From NCBI GenBank assembly GCA_036897445.1, contig JAYMTL010000007.1, forward strand, positions 62,001 to 126,000: DNA of 64,000 nucleotides. The letters run 5' to 3'. Positions 23,051 through 35,700 of this stretch are shown here, piece after piece (the stretch's first letter is position 1; each line of letters begins with the position of its first letter). Source of the DNA: Pelargonium tetragonum (Eukaryota; Streptophyta; Magnoliopsida; Geraniales; Geraniaceae). The notes beneath the pieces are model-generated. The model had not been told where the DNA came from. It searched no databases and saw nothing but the letters and a program-made list of their open reading frames with translations. The position numbers and the translations under genes are program-made.

Positions 23051-24294
23051 CTAAGTATAAGTAGAGCTCTAAAATGAAATTTAGAGATAGAATGATCAGG
23101 ATGTCTATATTAAGTTCTTCTTATTCTAAGTAATAAAAACATTTGATTAAGAGTAATTTAATCTTTCTAATAGCGAACCCCTTATGAATTCGAATATAAA
23201 AAGTTAAAGCAAGTCCTTTACAAAAAATAAGAAAGAAGGAAAAAAAGAAAAGAGGGATTCTTATTAATATACTTGAAATCCCTAAAGATCGTTCCTCACC
23301 TAGAATAAATGAACCCCCCCTTACTGAGAAAGAAATAGAACAAGAGCAACCCCCTTAGCTTATAAGTTTAGAAGAAAGTAGTACAATCATATACTATATA
23401 CTACCTAATACTATAAATGAAAACTTTAATAAGTAACCAAGACATGAATTCTTAATCTAATAAAACTGTACTTTAATTTCAAAATGAAGGTCTATAGGTA
23501 TAATACATAAGCTACAAAAAGACAAGTAGTACAGTAAAAAAAACTCCCTTACTGCGCGCCATTCAGTAAGAAGTACTTACTCTAAACCAATAGAAGCGTG
23601 TTCCCTCATTATCAATAAGAACACAGTACACGAGGTAAGCTTGCTTAAAGAAAAAGGACTGACTTAAACTATCCTAGACTTAAACAACTAAGAATATCTA
23701 AAACTACTCAAAGTAATACTAAAAAAAAGAACTACGATAAGCTATGACAGGAAAATAGGTACTCCTCCTAACAACCTAACAACAAGAGGGGTAGTAAGCT
23801 CCTACAACCCACATAAATAAGATAAAGAGTCCGGGTATAGCTCTTAAACCCCCAGGAAGATAATACAGAGAGATCTAGCTCTAAGGAGGGGGACGAAGAC
23901 TAAGAAAAGTAGAGCTATGCAGAAGAGTAACAAGCAAGGTATTCTGGTATAGGGGCTTGCGGGAAGGGGTTGTCGGCTTACGTTCCTTTTTACCTATATG
24001 AAGTTAGGCTTTTTACTAAAAGAACGGACCCACAGGGATTAGTTATTGACCAAGAATTTCCGTCTTGACTATTGAGTGACTAAAAGGTCTACCTAAAACC
24101 CCGCGACGAAACAGATACATACAAGTAAGAAGTCGTTTATATATATAATTGAATGTAAATAAAAACCCGACCCGAGGACTCCTGGAAGAAAAGTTCTTAA
24201 AAGCTCCTATTATATAGGTTTTCAGATATATAACGAGCTTTTTTATACGGAGTAAAAGGTTAAAGAAGACTCCCTCCAATTCAAATTAGAAGAA

Positions 24295-24365
24295 AGGAAC
24301 TACTAAGAGCGGTAAGGCCCGGGTCTGCAAAACTCATATTCGTCATAAAAATCAAACTCGTTCCT
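24295..24365 (+). pseudogene. tRNA-Cys(GCA)-like relic
   Basis: Seventy-one bases follow the layout of a bacterial or plastid-type tRNA-Cys. The D-loop region reads gcggtaaggc. The anticodon arm is cgggt-ctgcaaa-actca, with four of five pairs, T before the anticodon and AA after it. The GCA at 24327-24329 falls at index 33, as in plastid trnC. The ends pair as aggaac/gttcct, six pairs at tRNA spacing. Against function, the D-stem does not pair and the T-stem is lost, although atcaaac is close to a T-loop. I read this as a decayed tRNA gene, or less likely a SINE head or a heavily altered active tRNA. Confidence 0.45.
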
Positions 24366-25031
24366 ATATTCCTAAAAAGTCTCCTTGGATACATAAGAAA
24401 GATAAAGGGGTTACTATATTTAAGTGAAATCGGAGGATCCATTAAGATAGTTTTGAACAAAAGCAGGAATTCACCCAGTAAAAAGTAGAAGAATCCTTTA
24501 CTTCATATTAATAGGTTTTTATTGCTCCTAAATATCTCCGTAATAAAGGAGGCTTGACTTTAAAGACAGGGTTTTTCTGCTTGATTTTATAAGTATAAAG
24601 GCTGGTTCAAATCAAAGATAATGGGACTTCTGCAAGCTCGGATTAAAGAGTAGTTAGGTAAAATCTTTGTCTTTTTTAATCTAGAGCTTACAAAGCTTAA
24701 GACTCAAACTTTTGACTTTTTGGTTGGATTTGTAAGAGCGCTTCCTGGTTAAGGATATTTGAGGTTAGATTAGTCTTAAAATTTTCTTAGTAGGGAGCTT
24801 TTCTAGGATTATAAAAAAGTTATCATACTTAACTGACTTACGTATAAAATTCTTTTTATACTGGAAGTATATAAAGTCTAGAACTACTGAAAAAGCTCTT
24901 TAGGGGCCGATTTTCATCAAAAGGTAGAACAGGAGAAAAGTTTCATAACTAAAGTTACCTTATAGATTTAGTAAGACATTTATTGGCTAGGTCAGACTAT
25001 AACTTGTGGAAGACAAACGACCTCAATTTCA

Positions 25032-25049
25032 CATAGAGAGCATAGAGAG
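25032..25049. repeat. 9-bp unit in two tandem copies
   Basis: catagagag is repeated twice without change, and tatagac after it may be a decayed third copy. It is a minor slippage repeat. Confidence 0.6.
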
Positions 25050-28000
25050 TATAGACAAGAACTTAAAATCCTGGCAACCTACAATTATACCTAACTATTT
25101 GTATGGATGACCCGATTCAAATAATGCGAATAGGAATCCAGAATAAAGAAAGGGGTGTTTTAAGCTTGAGTTTAATTAAAAAGCCTGGGTCTTCTAAAGG
25201 TTGCCCCTGCCGCTTCACGAAGAAAGACTAAATAGAGTTTTTTTAGGTATCCTACTTGCGTTTCTTTCATTTATAGTTTCATTTTAGTGTAGAGCTGTGC
25301 CCTTATAAATTCTGCTTTAACCTTTGTTTTGGGTAGTAGGAAGTTTTTATTTTAAGGGTTAGCTATATTCATATTTTAAAGGATCCCTGTTCCCATTTGC
25401 GTGCTCTAAAAACCCAGAAGTAGGGTTTTCTCCTTTTAATCCTAAATAGCTAGACTCTAAAACGGAATCTCCTTTATAATTTATAAAGTGCCCTATACTG
25501 AGATTTCCAAGGTTACCCGGAAAATGGATTTAATTAAAACCTACGGAATTACTTCTTTTATCCCTGCCTAAAAAGAAGCCCCTTTAATTAATATGTCTTG
25601 CTTAGAATCTATTTATCTTTCGTTTCCATTTGGTTTACAATTAAATACTTGATACTTGGCGTATTAATTAGGACCTTCTAGCAGACACAGGCCTGCTTTA
25701 CTGAAATTGTTATGCCGAGCAAAATGATCTAAATTCTCAGGTAGATTACTGAAATTCCTTAAAAATGTTCTTTATCTTATATGACTCTAGGAACCGGCGC
25801 TGCTAAACCTAACAAGTGAGACATTATTAAACTAATAAAAAACTCTGGAGCTTTATTAAATTTCCCGAAGCTTAGCACTTGTTTCTTTTAGTGGGTTTAG
25901 AAATCTCGTAATTGCTACGATATCCAATTATGGAAAAAGGGTGAAAACGTTCTTTCGGGGTAAAGGGCCGCAGTATTCTATTTTATAAAGTAACTTATAT
26001 GAAGCTAATCAAAGTCAGGGTATATTAAAGTTCCCTAAAGTATAAACTAAAGTCTTACCATAGAGTTTCCCCAGTTCAGATCCAGACCCTTTTTTACTTT
26101 TAGCCGTTATTAGGATCTATTCTTACTGAGTTTTTCTTAAATTATATTGAAGGTTATGTTCTTTATTGTCATCCTATTTTTATAGGTTTGCTTGGGGAAA
26201 GAATCCTTATGTCTTAGTATAGTATATGAACACAAGAGCTGAGTATAGCTATTTCAAAAAAGAGATTCTTTACAAGAAAATCTCCTTCTGTGGGATTCCC
26301 TCGGGTAAACGGGGTTTCTTACTAAAAAGTTACTTCAGATATATAAAAGAAAGGCTTACAATTTCTATTCAAACTAGATAATTCAGTTATTTAGACTTGG
26401 ACAATGCATTCCCTTTCTCGAGGTAAAGAGATGGGTCAAGGGTTACTTTCATTCTTTAGTACAAAATTCTCACAGGAAGAACTTAAGTCAAATTCAATTC
26501 TAGTGCACTTCTTGGGCGCTCAGTAAAGAATAAAAACATTTTTGTTGTATAATTTTTCCTAGAAATACCTAAAGTAAAGAGTAAAGGACCCTTAAAGGAT
26601 ACCGATTCAAAATTCTATAAAGCTAGCTCCAGAAAGAAAATAAGGTAGACTTTACTTCGTACCTCTGCCGTAAAAAGGAAGACCCACTGAAACTTCGAGC
26701 CAAATTGGGTTTGGTTCTAACCAGAATTGAAAAGAAAGTGAAAGTCAAGAAAATAGGAATAAACTTCAAGGGATGACTTTACTACTCGGTTACAAGGTCT
26801 TACCAAAAGGGATACTAGCACATAATAGGTAATCGGAGGCTTTTAAAAAGATTCTAGGGAACCCTGCAATAGCAAAAAAAGTGAGAGCTTTCGTCCTATA
26901 TATCAAAGGGACTTTTCACTTAAAAAGAGACAATATACCTTCCTACAGTTGCATTTCGAATTCAGTTTCATTATATATGGAGGTGCCTTTTTTTTATCGA
27001 TTAAGTTAGTACTTCAATATGTTCCTTTCTAAGGATTCCTTCGATTCACAGGTGCGTCTTTCCTTAATCCATAAAAAGAGAGACCAAAGCCAAGAGAACC
27101 AAACAAAGAAAGGAAGATACGGGACTTCTTTTTATAATCTAAGCAGAGCGAAGGAGCTCTATAGGTATAATTACGCTAGGACATAAGAAAACGAAACTCG
27201 CTTTTTACACTATTATATTAGCTAACGAAAATTCCTCAAAAGGGGGTCCCAGATATACTTCAATCAGGACATAGACCCAGTTCGGAATCTGGTTAAAAAA
27301 GTCCCATGTGAAATCGGAAGGTTATTATACCATCTAAGTGATCAGGATAATCTAATTCAAACTCTTGGGTGTCTTGGACTTTGGACTTAGGGTACCCCAA
27401 ATTCTTTTTTAGGGAGCCTTTTAGCTTTTAAAAGCAGTGTATAGACGTACACTTCGGAGGCGTCCTTTGTTATGAAACAGGCACTTTCGCGGGTTATAAT
27501 CCCATTGCCAAACTATATAAAATGAAAGTTTAAAGGGAATTAGGGAACACTAATCCGGTACTTTTGTATCTATTAAGGGCTTTTCTTTTCCTTTTTTTAT
27601 TCAAGGAACTCTCGGGATCTAAGTAAGACCCCAAGCTTGGTTGCACAAATTTGCCTGAATACCCTGGCCTTACTTTTTATAGCGCAGTGTGCTTTCTATG
27701 AAGCAAATATTAGGAAAGTCTAAAGTATCCTGAAGTCTATCATTTTTTTACTTACTAGTTAGAAAAAAGGGCCTCTTAAGAAAATCACTCCTACGAGAAA
27801 AGGGGTTTCGCTTGGAGCTTTGTCAAATTAAAGAAAGGGCTAAAATACATCATCCTATAGAAGTTCTTTTTGCCTTGTGTAGTTGGCTACTATTAGTTAG
27901 TTTTTGTAACAAATAAAGAGTCTATTCAATCAAGTTTAGTGGAGAGTAGTAGCCTCCTTAACGTTTGAATAGCGCCCCTAGAGAGCTCCTCCGGTTGTCA

Positions 28001-28909
28001 AGGTGGTTTTTTCGAAACAAAAGGGGGTTCGTACGAATAAGTCAGTCCACGGCTTTTTAGGAGATCCCTTTTTCTAAACTGAAAAAGTCTTAATAATGCT
28101 GCACACATAGAAAGGGACTCCCTTCATAGCGTCTCAAGCGTAAGATTTCCGTCTTTCTTGTAATATTCTTATATAAAGCTTCCGAGTCTTTCTTCAAATC
28201 TTGGAAAAAGGCTAATTCCTGACTAGAACAAGGACTCAGATCTATAATATATAAGTTAAGATCAGGGTATCGAAAAGAGGGAGTCCTTACATTAAAAAGC
28301 GAGAATATCACAAATTTATTGTAAAAGTCAAAGGAAACGGGTTTGAACCCGACCTCTCTTTTTTTGGAGCACTTTAACATTTCAATGTCATAAAAGATGT
28401 CAAGAATGTCTTATCTGACTTAGTAAAGAACTTGTAGATGTATAAAGCAAGGTCTGATCAAAGCTATTCTATATAAGGAATTTTATAAATGCTGTAATTT
28501 ACGAAACAACGTTCGTTAAGTTTCAAATACCAGAAATAGAATATAAAGATGCCCATAAACTTCCGCTAAATTCTTAATTGAGAGGTGAAAACGACTTTTT
28601 AAGTTAAGAGGTTTGACATTCTACTATTAATATTAATTAAAGCCCGGAAGTGTCAATGTTTTTTCTTTTACCTATTTATATATCATTTTCTTGTATCTTG
28701 GAACTGCTTAGAATACCTCGTAAAGGGGATTCCCTGGCATAAGTGAAAATCTACTCTATTTCATTAACCCCTCAGATATACTATGCGTTAATTTTAAGAT
28801 ATCCTTTACCCACCCCGGATTTTTCATATATATATATATTGGAAGGGGTCCCGCTGCCTTTTTGATAAGAACCCATACACTAGAATTTCTTAAGTTATTT
28901 TGAAAGCAA

Positions 28910-28938
28910 GGGACTTTCTTTTTTAATAGAAAAGTCCC
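28910..28938. repeat. 8-bp stem-loop with T/A-rich loop
   Basis: gggacttt (28910-28917) pairs perfectly with aaagtccc (28931-28938) around a 13-base AT-rich loop, and the loop-proximal ct/ag may add pairs with a bulge. No T-run follows on the plus strand. Confidence 0.5.
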
Positions 28939-31900
28939 CTATTAAAGGGCACCCTACCTACAGTAGCTATAATTAAGGGTATTTGGGAAACGTATGAATA
29001 GCTCAAAATTTTAGTCTTAAATTAAGTATACTTTGTTTATAAAAACATGAGTAGTCCTAATAGCTTGCGACTGCCCTAAGAACGTTTCTTACCCTTCTGA
29101 TAAAAGGACATCGTATCAGAAGCACACCCTATGCTCAATATATGTCCGTCCTGTTTATTCAGTTTAGTTTTGTTTTATACGATACTCTAATAAGTCAGGC
29201 TCGGGTCTCCTACTATCGAGCTAGAAGAATAGAATACCCAATCTTGAAACTATGGACTCATTTTTAATGTCCTCAAAAGACTCTAAGTTTATTGCTCCTT
29301 TTTAGCTGTTTCTTAAGCTACTTTAAGGTCCTGGCGGAGCCTATCATTTTGGATACCCAGGATTTCCCACTCCCTTGGCGAGGTTCGTTTAAGTGCGTGA
29401 TCCAGACCTTCAAGGGGCTCTCGCAATAGGTTGTTTTTGAATTGACAAAAGGGTATATAAAATAAAAAAGTTTAAGAAAGTTGGTATAAACCATCTAACT
29501 AAAGTTATCCCGCTATAGGCTACGAGAGGGGCCGTTTCTTATAAAAAGGGTATGCTTCTTGCTTTAACTACACCCTTCATTTTCAAGTCCTGAGCTAGGC
29601 TACTCTGGTTATTCTTTAGTAAGGTACCAAGCAAGATAGAAAGAGTTATAAATGAGTTCCTCTTGCATAGAGTATCGATACAAAACTATGAATAAAATTT
29701 TGGTATCTTGTTAAGATGAAGAGTCTGCTTTTTCAAAGAATAACTTGGAATTCCTTTCCTTTAGAGATTCCGTACAAATAGATACCTAGGGTAATTAGAA
29801 GACTCCTCTTTTAGGTTAATTAAGGCAAAGGGATTTAGCCTTACCCACGGGGAAGCCGCTTATAAGCAAGAAACTCAGTCCTCCGAAATCTCAATGACTT
29901 TCGTAACAACTTCATTTTGCTTTGGCAAGAAAATAAGGGGCTTTTTTATCTACTTTTTAAAAGTGAAAAGGGAACCGTGAGAGAGAATCCCGTGCAAGTC
30001 AACTTCCTTTACTATTCGCTCGATTCTGTTAGTTTAATAAGTGCTTTCACTATCGGGCTGCCCCTGGCTTTTCATAGAAAACCCTTTTCTTCTTTTTTTA
30101 TATAGACAAACATATTAAGAAAAAGCCCGAATCACGGAGTTTTGTGCGCTGCTTAAGCAAAAAAACGAGTCTGACTTTAGGTATTCGTACAAAAAGAAGC
30201 TTTACCCTAACGAGCCTTTAGGACTCTAATCTAGGTAATACTAATTTATCAAAAAGCATTCTATACTATATGACAAAGACTCTTTTTTTTCCTAAAGAAA
30301 GTCCCGGTTTTTATATAGTGAAATGCCCTAGATTTGACTACCAAGATGCTCCCTTGTATAAGTAGTTTTCTTTAGACTAAATGAAATGTTACTCGAGTTG
30401 TTTTTATCTGCAGAGTAGCTATATACTTACTTAACTTAAATAAGGTTTTGAACCTTTAACCGTCGAAGACGAAGTCTCTTTATATTAACTGATTAGGATA
30501 CCCTTGATAAGTGCACCCGATATTTCATTTATATAAAGTATAGATATCAGGAGTTGTTAAGCTCTCTATATAAATCTCAATCCGTATATTTGCGGAGTTT
30601 TTCCCTAATCTAAGTTTCAAGATTTAGTGCTTACTGAACATGAGCTAGTAAGAAGATCCAGTAAAAAGATATTTCGATTTCACAAGATAATCTATATGTA
30701 CAAAAATGAAATGAAGTTTTCAGCGAGGAGGTTCGCAATCGGACCTTATAATAGAAGAATACTGTAAATAGGGTAAGATTTCTCCTAAATACCCATACTT
30801 AAGTGAGTCCCTGTTTACTCTTTAATTAAGGAAACCCTTTGTGTTGTGAAAATTTGGAAGGTTGCAATGAAGACTCAATCTGAATATTATTATTATAGAA
30901 CCACGTTGCCCCTTTTTATTCTACGAGCTCCTCTTTTGTTTTGATCCTTGTGTAAATCTTCTTTTTCCTACCCTTAGGAGACTCTAACCCTTGTCCTTGC
31001 TCAACCTAGAAAATCTTTGTCCCTTATTTATATCTTTGAGTTTTAATGCCCCGCCATTAGGATAAGAATGTGCGGGAACTTCAAAGTTTTTCTTATAATT
31101 AATGTCGTATCTTTCTTGATTGGTAATTCCCCGCGGAGTAAACTTTATAAAAGTATAAAGGGTGCCTCCTTTCCAAAATAGAAAGTCAAAAGATGCACTG
31201 AAAAGTGTTTGGTACGGTACCTTTCAGTCTCTCGCGAAGGTTTAGAATTAGAGGTATTGAAGACTTCCTATAAACAAGGAGACTAGCATGAATTTGTTTA
31301 TATCACATCAAGGCAAGTTTAAGAAAGAGTATTTTGAATTGAACTAAAAAAAAAAGAATAAAAATACAGGATTTTGCCGCATAGAGAAAACCTTAACTGG
31401 GTGCAAAACTTCAAATCTTATAAAATATCAGAAACAGGGAATGCTTTACTACCTAAAAGGCTAGCTTTGAAGCAGGATCTCGAAAAAATTCAGTAGAATG
31501 AGGCTTTAACAGGAGTTTATAGGCCTTTTTTCTTTCTACTTCATTAAAAACCTCTAACTAATTCGGAGTGGGGGTTTCCTTTTGTAGAACTTTTTTTAAG
31601 GATCCGTCTTAAATTTCTTATTCTTCGCTCAACGATCAAAAAAGAATATTTACTTACTAGAGACTTGCTTTAACCTTTTTGAGACCCCAGACTAGAATAT
31701 CAATTCATCTCCTTTCCTTATCCTTTTTTTGTGTTATCACCCCATGAAAACACTTTTACGACTTGGCGCTGTCCCAGAAAACGAGTTCTTAATCACTAAA
31801 TGTTGGGGCCTCTCCTAAGAATAGTGCTTTACCTCGAGTGAAAATAAAAGAAGTCTTAACTTGACCTTGAGCCTCCTACCGGGGTCAATTCAAGTGGAAA

Positions 31901-32016
31901 CTCTCTGACTTGATTAATATAAATGTAGATTATACCCTTTTGTATTAACAAGAAAAACTTTCTTATAAAGATTGATAGTAACTGTTCTATCTTTAACTTG
32001 TGAATTTTTCAAGCTT

Positions 32017-32050
32017 ATACGGCCAATTTTCTTCCTTGGAAAAGCCGTAT
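32017..32050. repeat. nested perfect hairpin atacggc/gccgtat
   Basis: Seven perfect pairs (32017-32023 with 32044-32050) are followed inward by ttttc/gaaaa, five more pairs, with caa bulged on the left and a 7-base loop. The stem is unusually ordered for this DNA. Its right arm is also the start of the domain V-like string listed next, so the two folds would compete. Confidence 0.5.
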
Positions 32051-32075
32051 GAATGAGAACTTTCCCGTATACTTT
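32041..32075 (+). other. weak group II intron domain V resemblance
   Basis: aaagccgtatga matches the first strand of the domain V consensus (agccgtatga). The next bases, including gaactttcccgtat, recall the middle and start of the second strand. The expected closing acggtt is absent, so the catalytic helix does not close properly. No reverse transcriptase/maturase frame or 5' gtgyg site was seen nearby. It may be a decayed intron end or coincidence. Confidence 0.15.
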
Positions 32076-32701
32076 CTTTTATATTGCACCTTGTAGTAAG
32101 CTCCAGAGCAAGAATCAAATTCTTTATCTAACTGACTTGAATCGCCGAATTCTTATAAAACAGGTTTTTAGTCCCTGTCTAATTCTTTGTGTGGTAAAGC
32201 TAATTTATTATAGAGTATATATTAAGCCAGTCTACGTTACTTTTGACTTTTTTTAAGACCCAAAGTCTGGCTTTTAGAAGTGATTTAAAAATATAGTACA
32301 GTACAAATGAAAGTGACAATAAGGAACCCCTTGGTACAATTACTATCTGCTATATTCTTTTTTAGACTAACTAAAGAGGAATCCTCCGTATAAGCATTTC
32401 TTACTTTTTACTATAGTGGCAAAGAATCTGGAAGAAAAGAACTAACCGAAAAAGTCAATAAACAACAAGAATAAGGTAGGTCAGTGCTCTAAGAAGCCTT
32501 TTGGCGCAAGTTCAAGGTCCTACTACAACATACTCTAAGAGGATAAAAGGAAGAAAATCTTAAAAAACAAAACTACAAGAATGTCTCTACTGTGAGATGA
32601 CTCCTTCTTAAACGAAAGCTAAAATAAGACTGAAGTAGAAAACCCGTAAAAAAGACTCTTAGATAATGACATTTTTTTTGTATGTGTTATTGTGCTACGA
32701 A

Positions 32702-32765
32702 GCTTGGGGATCTTTCGAGTTGGTAGACAATTAGGGATGTCTTTCTTCGTTGAGTAACCTCAAGC
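32702..32765 (+). other. 8-bp paired segment with tRNA-like D arm
   Basis: gcttgggg (32702-32709) pairs with cctcaagc (32758-32765), one G-T pair, enclosing 48 bases. Just inside, tct-ttcgagttggt-aga forms a three-pair D-arm with the usual GG, as in a tRNA. The remaining interior has no T-arm and no clear anticodon arm, and 64 bases is short. It is a possible truncated tRNA or tRNA-like structure. Confidence 0.25.
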
Positions 32766-35700
32766 CCCTCATTATGAAATGCCTGGACTGGGGGTTCTAA
32801 AACAAAAGTTCTTAGATCTTTCTTTAGCATTTCTAAAATTCTTAATTATATACTAAACTAACTAAGGGTTCTTTTAAGAATTTTATCTTTGATTTTCTAA
32901 ATAAAGAGAGCCCCTTTAAAAAGTTTCGGATATTCAACCCTTTCGGTTAATAAGTGGGGTCGCCTTTGCTGTTAGTTTCACGTATATAGGATGGTAAAGT
33001 AAAGCAACTTTTCATGAGTTTTCCTTTTTAGTTAAAATGGAGTTATTAGGAACCCCGAGTTAAGAAATTTCTAGTAGAAGAAAGCACTCGGGTTTGACGA
33101 GGGAAATTTCATAACATTTTCAAGTTCGGCGAGTAGCTACTCACTGAAAGAGGATTCTTTACTTGCATTTTACTCCCGGGGATTTCTAACAAGATCTTTC
33201 CATTACTCCAAGAATTACCCAAACAACTAGTCCGGAGTATAACATGGATATGAGAGCTTCCGTATACTAAACGAACGAAAAGGTTTTGCTTAAAAGACAA
33301 AACTTTTAACTAAGGAATAACTAAGATTTCCGTTTTTATAGTGTCAGGAAACGTAAGAATGAAAACATATATAAGGAAGTTCCTGCTTTTGAAGCAGCAT
33401 ATTGTACCAAATTTCTTTTAGTTTAAGCACTTATATATTGGATACCCCTTTTTTATAAAAAGTACCTAAGCCCACCCAATTAATTAGGTAATAGTAAGTA
33501 GGGACTCCCTTTTAATAAGAACTGAATAGGCTTGAAAGTAACTAGAGCTGAAGCTTTATGATTGATTTCTAAAGGCTTTTGTTGTGATTTATCAAACAAA
33601 AGTCAATCTTATTATTACTACCCCGGTCAAAGTTAAGAAAGGTTTTTTAGTTGCTAAAATCGGGGACTCCCCCTAACGGGTTAAAACTCAAATTTTATTT
33701 GGTTAGATGGACCTAACAAAAAAGGGATTCTTACTGTAGTAAGTTCCCACTTGTCAAGATAATCAATACAAACCGCGGATTCCTAGATTCTTACGTTTAT
33801 CGAGTTTTTAGGTACCTCGTAAGGTGCTTTTTTATACCGGAGGTAACTGGTTTTAAAGTCTCTTAGGGGCCCGTGAATTAATTAAGGATAATTCTAGTTA
33901 TAAAGTTTTTTTTACAGAAAAAGGGACTTTTACCTGTCTTTTTTTACTTCCGTCCAAGAACCTCAATTTTGTTTGATACCAGGATTTCTTAGCTTGCAGT
34001 AAAACCGGATTCTTTTTGCTTTTCAAACTCAAGCCTATCCTAAAAAAATTTGAATACCCCCTTCAACTCTAAAACATTTTTCTTTTAGTAGCTGCTGAAT
34101 TATAAGTCTGGGGATTTCTGTCTAAGCTTTGTTCCTTTTTAACTAGACCCATAAAAGAAAGTAGGAACGTGAACGTGTAAGCAGGCCTTTATAAAATGTA
34201 GTAAAAATCATTCTTTCCTTCAGTGTTCCCTTAGTATTCTTTGTTAGGGTGTTCCCTATCAAAATTTTTTTTTCTTGAAAGATTTCCGTAAGTAAAAAAC
34301 TCCCGCGAAATGAAATTACTACAACAGAGTTGGTTAGAAATCGAGGCTCTTTAATTAAGAGTGCGCTTTACTTTGATTTTTTTTTATTAGATTATTGAAC
34401 CCTACCTAGAATTTAACAGGTCTCTGAACCCACGATACTAAAAAAGAAGGAAAACAAGGGCTCCCTTTCTCTTTTTTCAACTCTACAGGCTTTAAGAAAA
34501 GGAGATTCCAGTACAGCTGTGTTATATTATAAATTGCAAATTTTAGCGGCCAAAAAAGCCTGCGCACTCAGGTTACCCCTATATCCCGTAAATTTCTTTT
34601 CAAATGAGGGGACATGCCTGTATCACTAACTTAGAATAAAAGATTCCAAAAAAACGCTCGCCCTAGCACCTTTCTTTGATTTTAGAGACCTAGAAACATA
34701 GGAACACAACGCTTACCCAGTTCTTGAAAATCTTCCTTAAATTTGATTTTCGGCAGAATACAGACAATACAAGAGATTCCCCACACTCTCTTTAAAAGAA
34801 TCCTATATACACTACTAAAAAGTGAGTTCGAATCCCATAACAAGGATAAATCAACTAAGAAACCTAAACTCTAAAAGTCTTTTTAGCTAGGCTAGACCCT
34901 GACTCTTAGCTCTATTATTCTTATCTTATGGCTTATCTTATGGGGGTTCTACCTTTCTTAGTATTATGAGTCTTCTTCTGCTGTAGCTTTCATATTGATA
35001 ACAGCGATATACCCTTCAACCTTGAAATTCAAGAATAAAAGTTAATAAAGGCCCTTTTTCAACTATTTTCTAAAGGATAACAAAAGGATTAAACCAAAAC
35101 ATGTTCTTGGGATGTCTTTTATCGCACATATAGCTAGCTACCTTTTCAAGTTCTACACTTTGGGTTTTCTATTTAAGCGGGCATTTCCTATAGTATCAAG
35201 AAGCCTTTCAAGTAAATAGGAAAAGGGGAGTTAAAAGTTTATAGAAGCAGTTCTATGGCACAACAAAAGATTGAATCTTACTTTGAAGGCTCTTTGATTT
35301 GTTCAATATATATACATATCGTTTTAGCAGTGATATGAGGCCTTAGATATTTATCCAATCAGATATTAATGATAAGGCCTGACTTTTCATTCTAATTAAA
35401 AAATCTTTCCCTATATTGCACCCTCGCTTTAGAATTTCGGGGACATTGTAACTGGGTTCGTTGATTACAAAAACTCCGCTAAAATGAAAAAGAATTGTAC
35501 CAGTAAAAAAAATAGGATATCCCTAATACCCAAGTTTTAGAAAAGATCTTTTCTTTATCTTAAAATAGAAGTTAATTTTAGTAAGGGTTTCTTTATTTAG
35601 TCTTCAAGATTCTCTCTAATAGCACAAATTTTGGAATTATATAGAAGCCAAAAATTCAAAGTATTGGAACCCTATTTTTTCTTTGCTTATAACTAGGAAT

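Larger units (their letters stand above)
21240..23080. other. Block E: G/T-rich non-coding DNA
   Basis: The plus strand is G- and T-rich and C-poor, resembling the T-rich part of block D, with which it shares a diverged segment. The open frame at 21288-21476 gives a hydrophobic 62-residue peptide (LALLLLILIYIYG); such peptides are expected from T-rich strands. The 97-codon frame at 22771-23064 starts with GTG and has no recognisable domain. Confidence 0.45.
23080..31000. other. AT-rich gene-free DNA (texture 1)
   Basis: This section is AT-rich with frequent G/C couplets and no credible gene. From 23.45 to 24.0 kb it is A-rich with many act/aag triplets, a local change of composition. It contains the tRNA-Cys-like relic at 24295-24365, a 9-bp tandem at 25032-25049 and the hairpin at 28910-28938. 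The frame at 28090-28380 (96 codons, minus) looks like chance. At 28338-28351 a 14-base string pairs cgggtt with aacccg. Confidence 0.55.

Noticed and set aside
22771-23064. 97-codon frame on the plus strand
   Set aside because: It begins with GTG, has no recognisable motif, and its C-terminal half merely reads through the G/C-rich islet.
34773-34845. Possible tRNA upstream of gagttcgaatccc
   Set aside because: The T-arm is good (four of five pairs), but no D-arm, anticodon arm or acceptor strand is present at the right distance.
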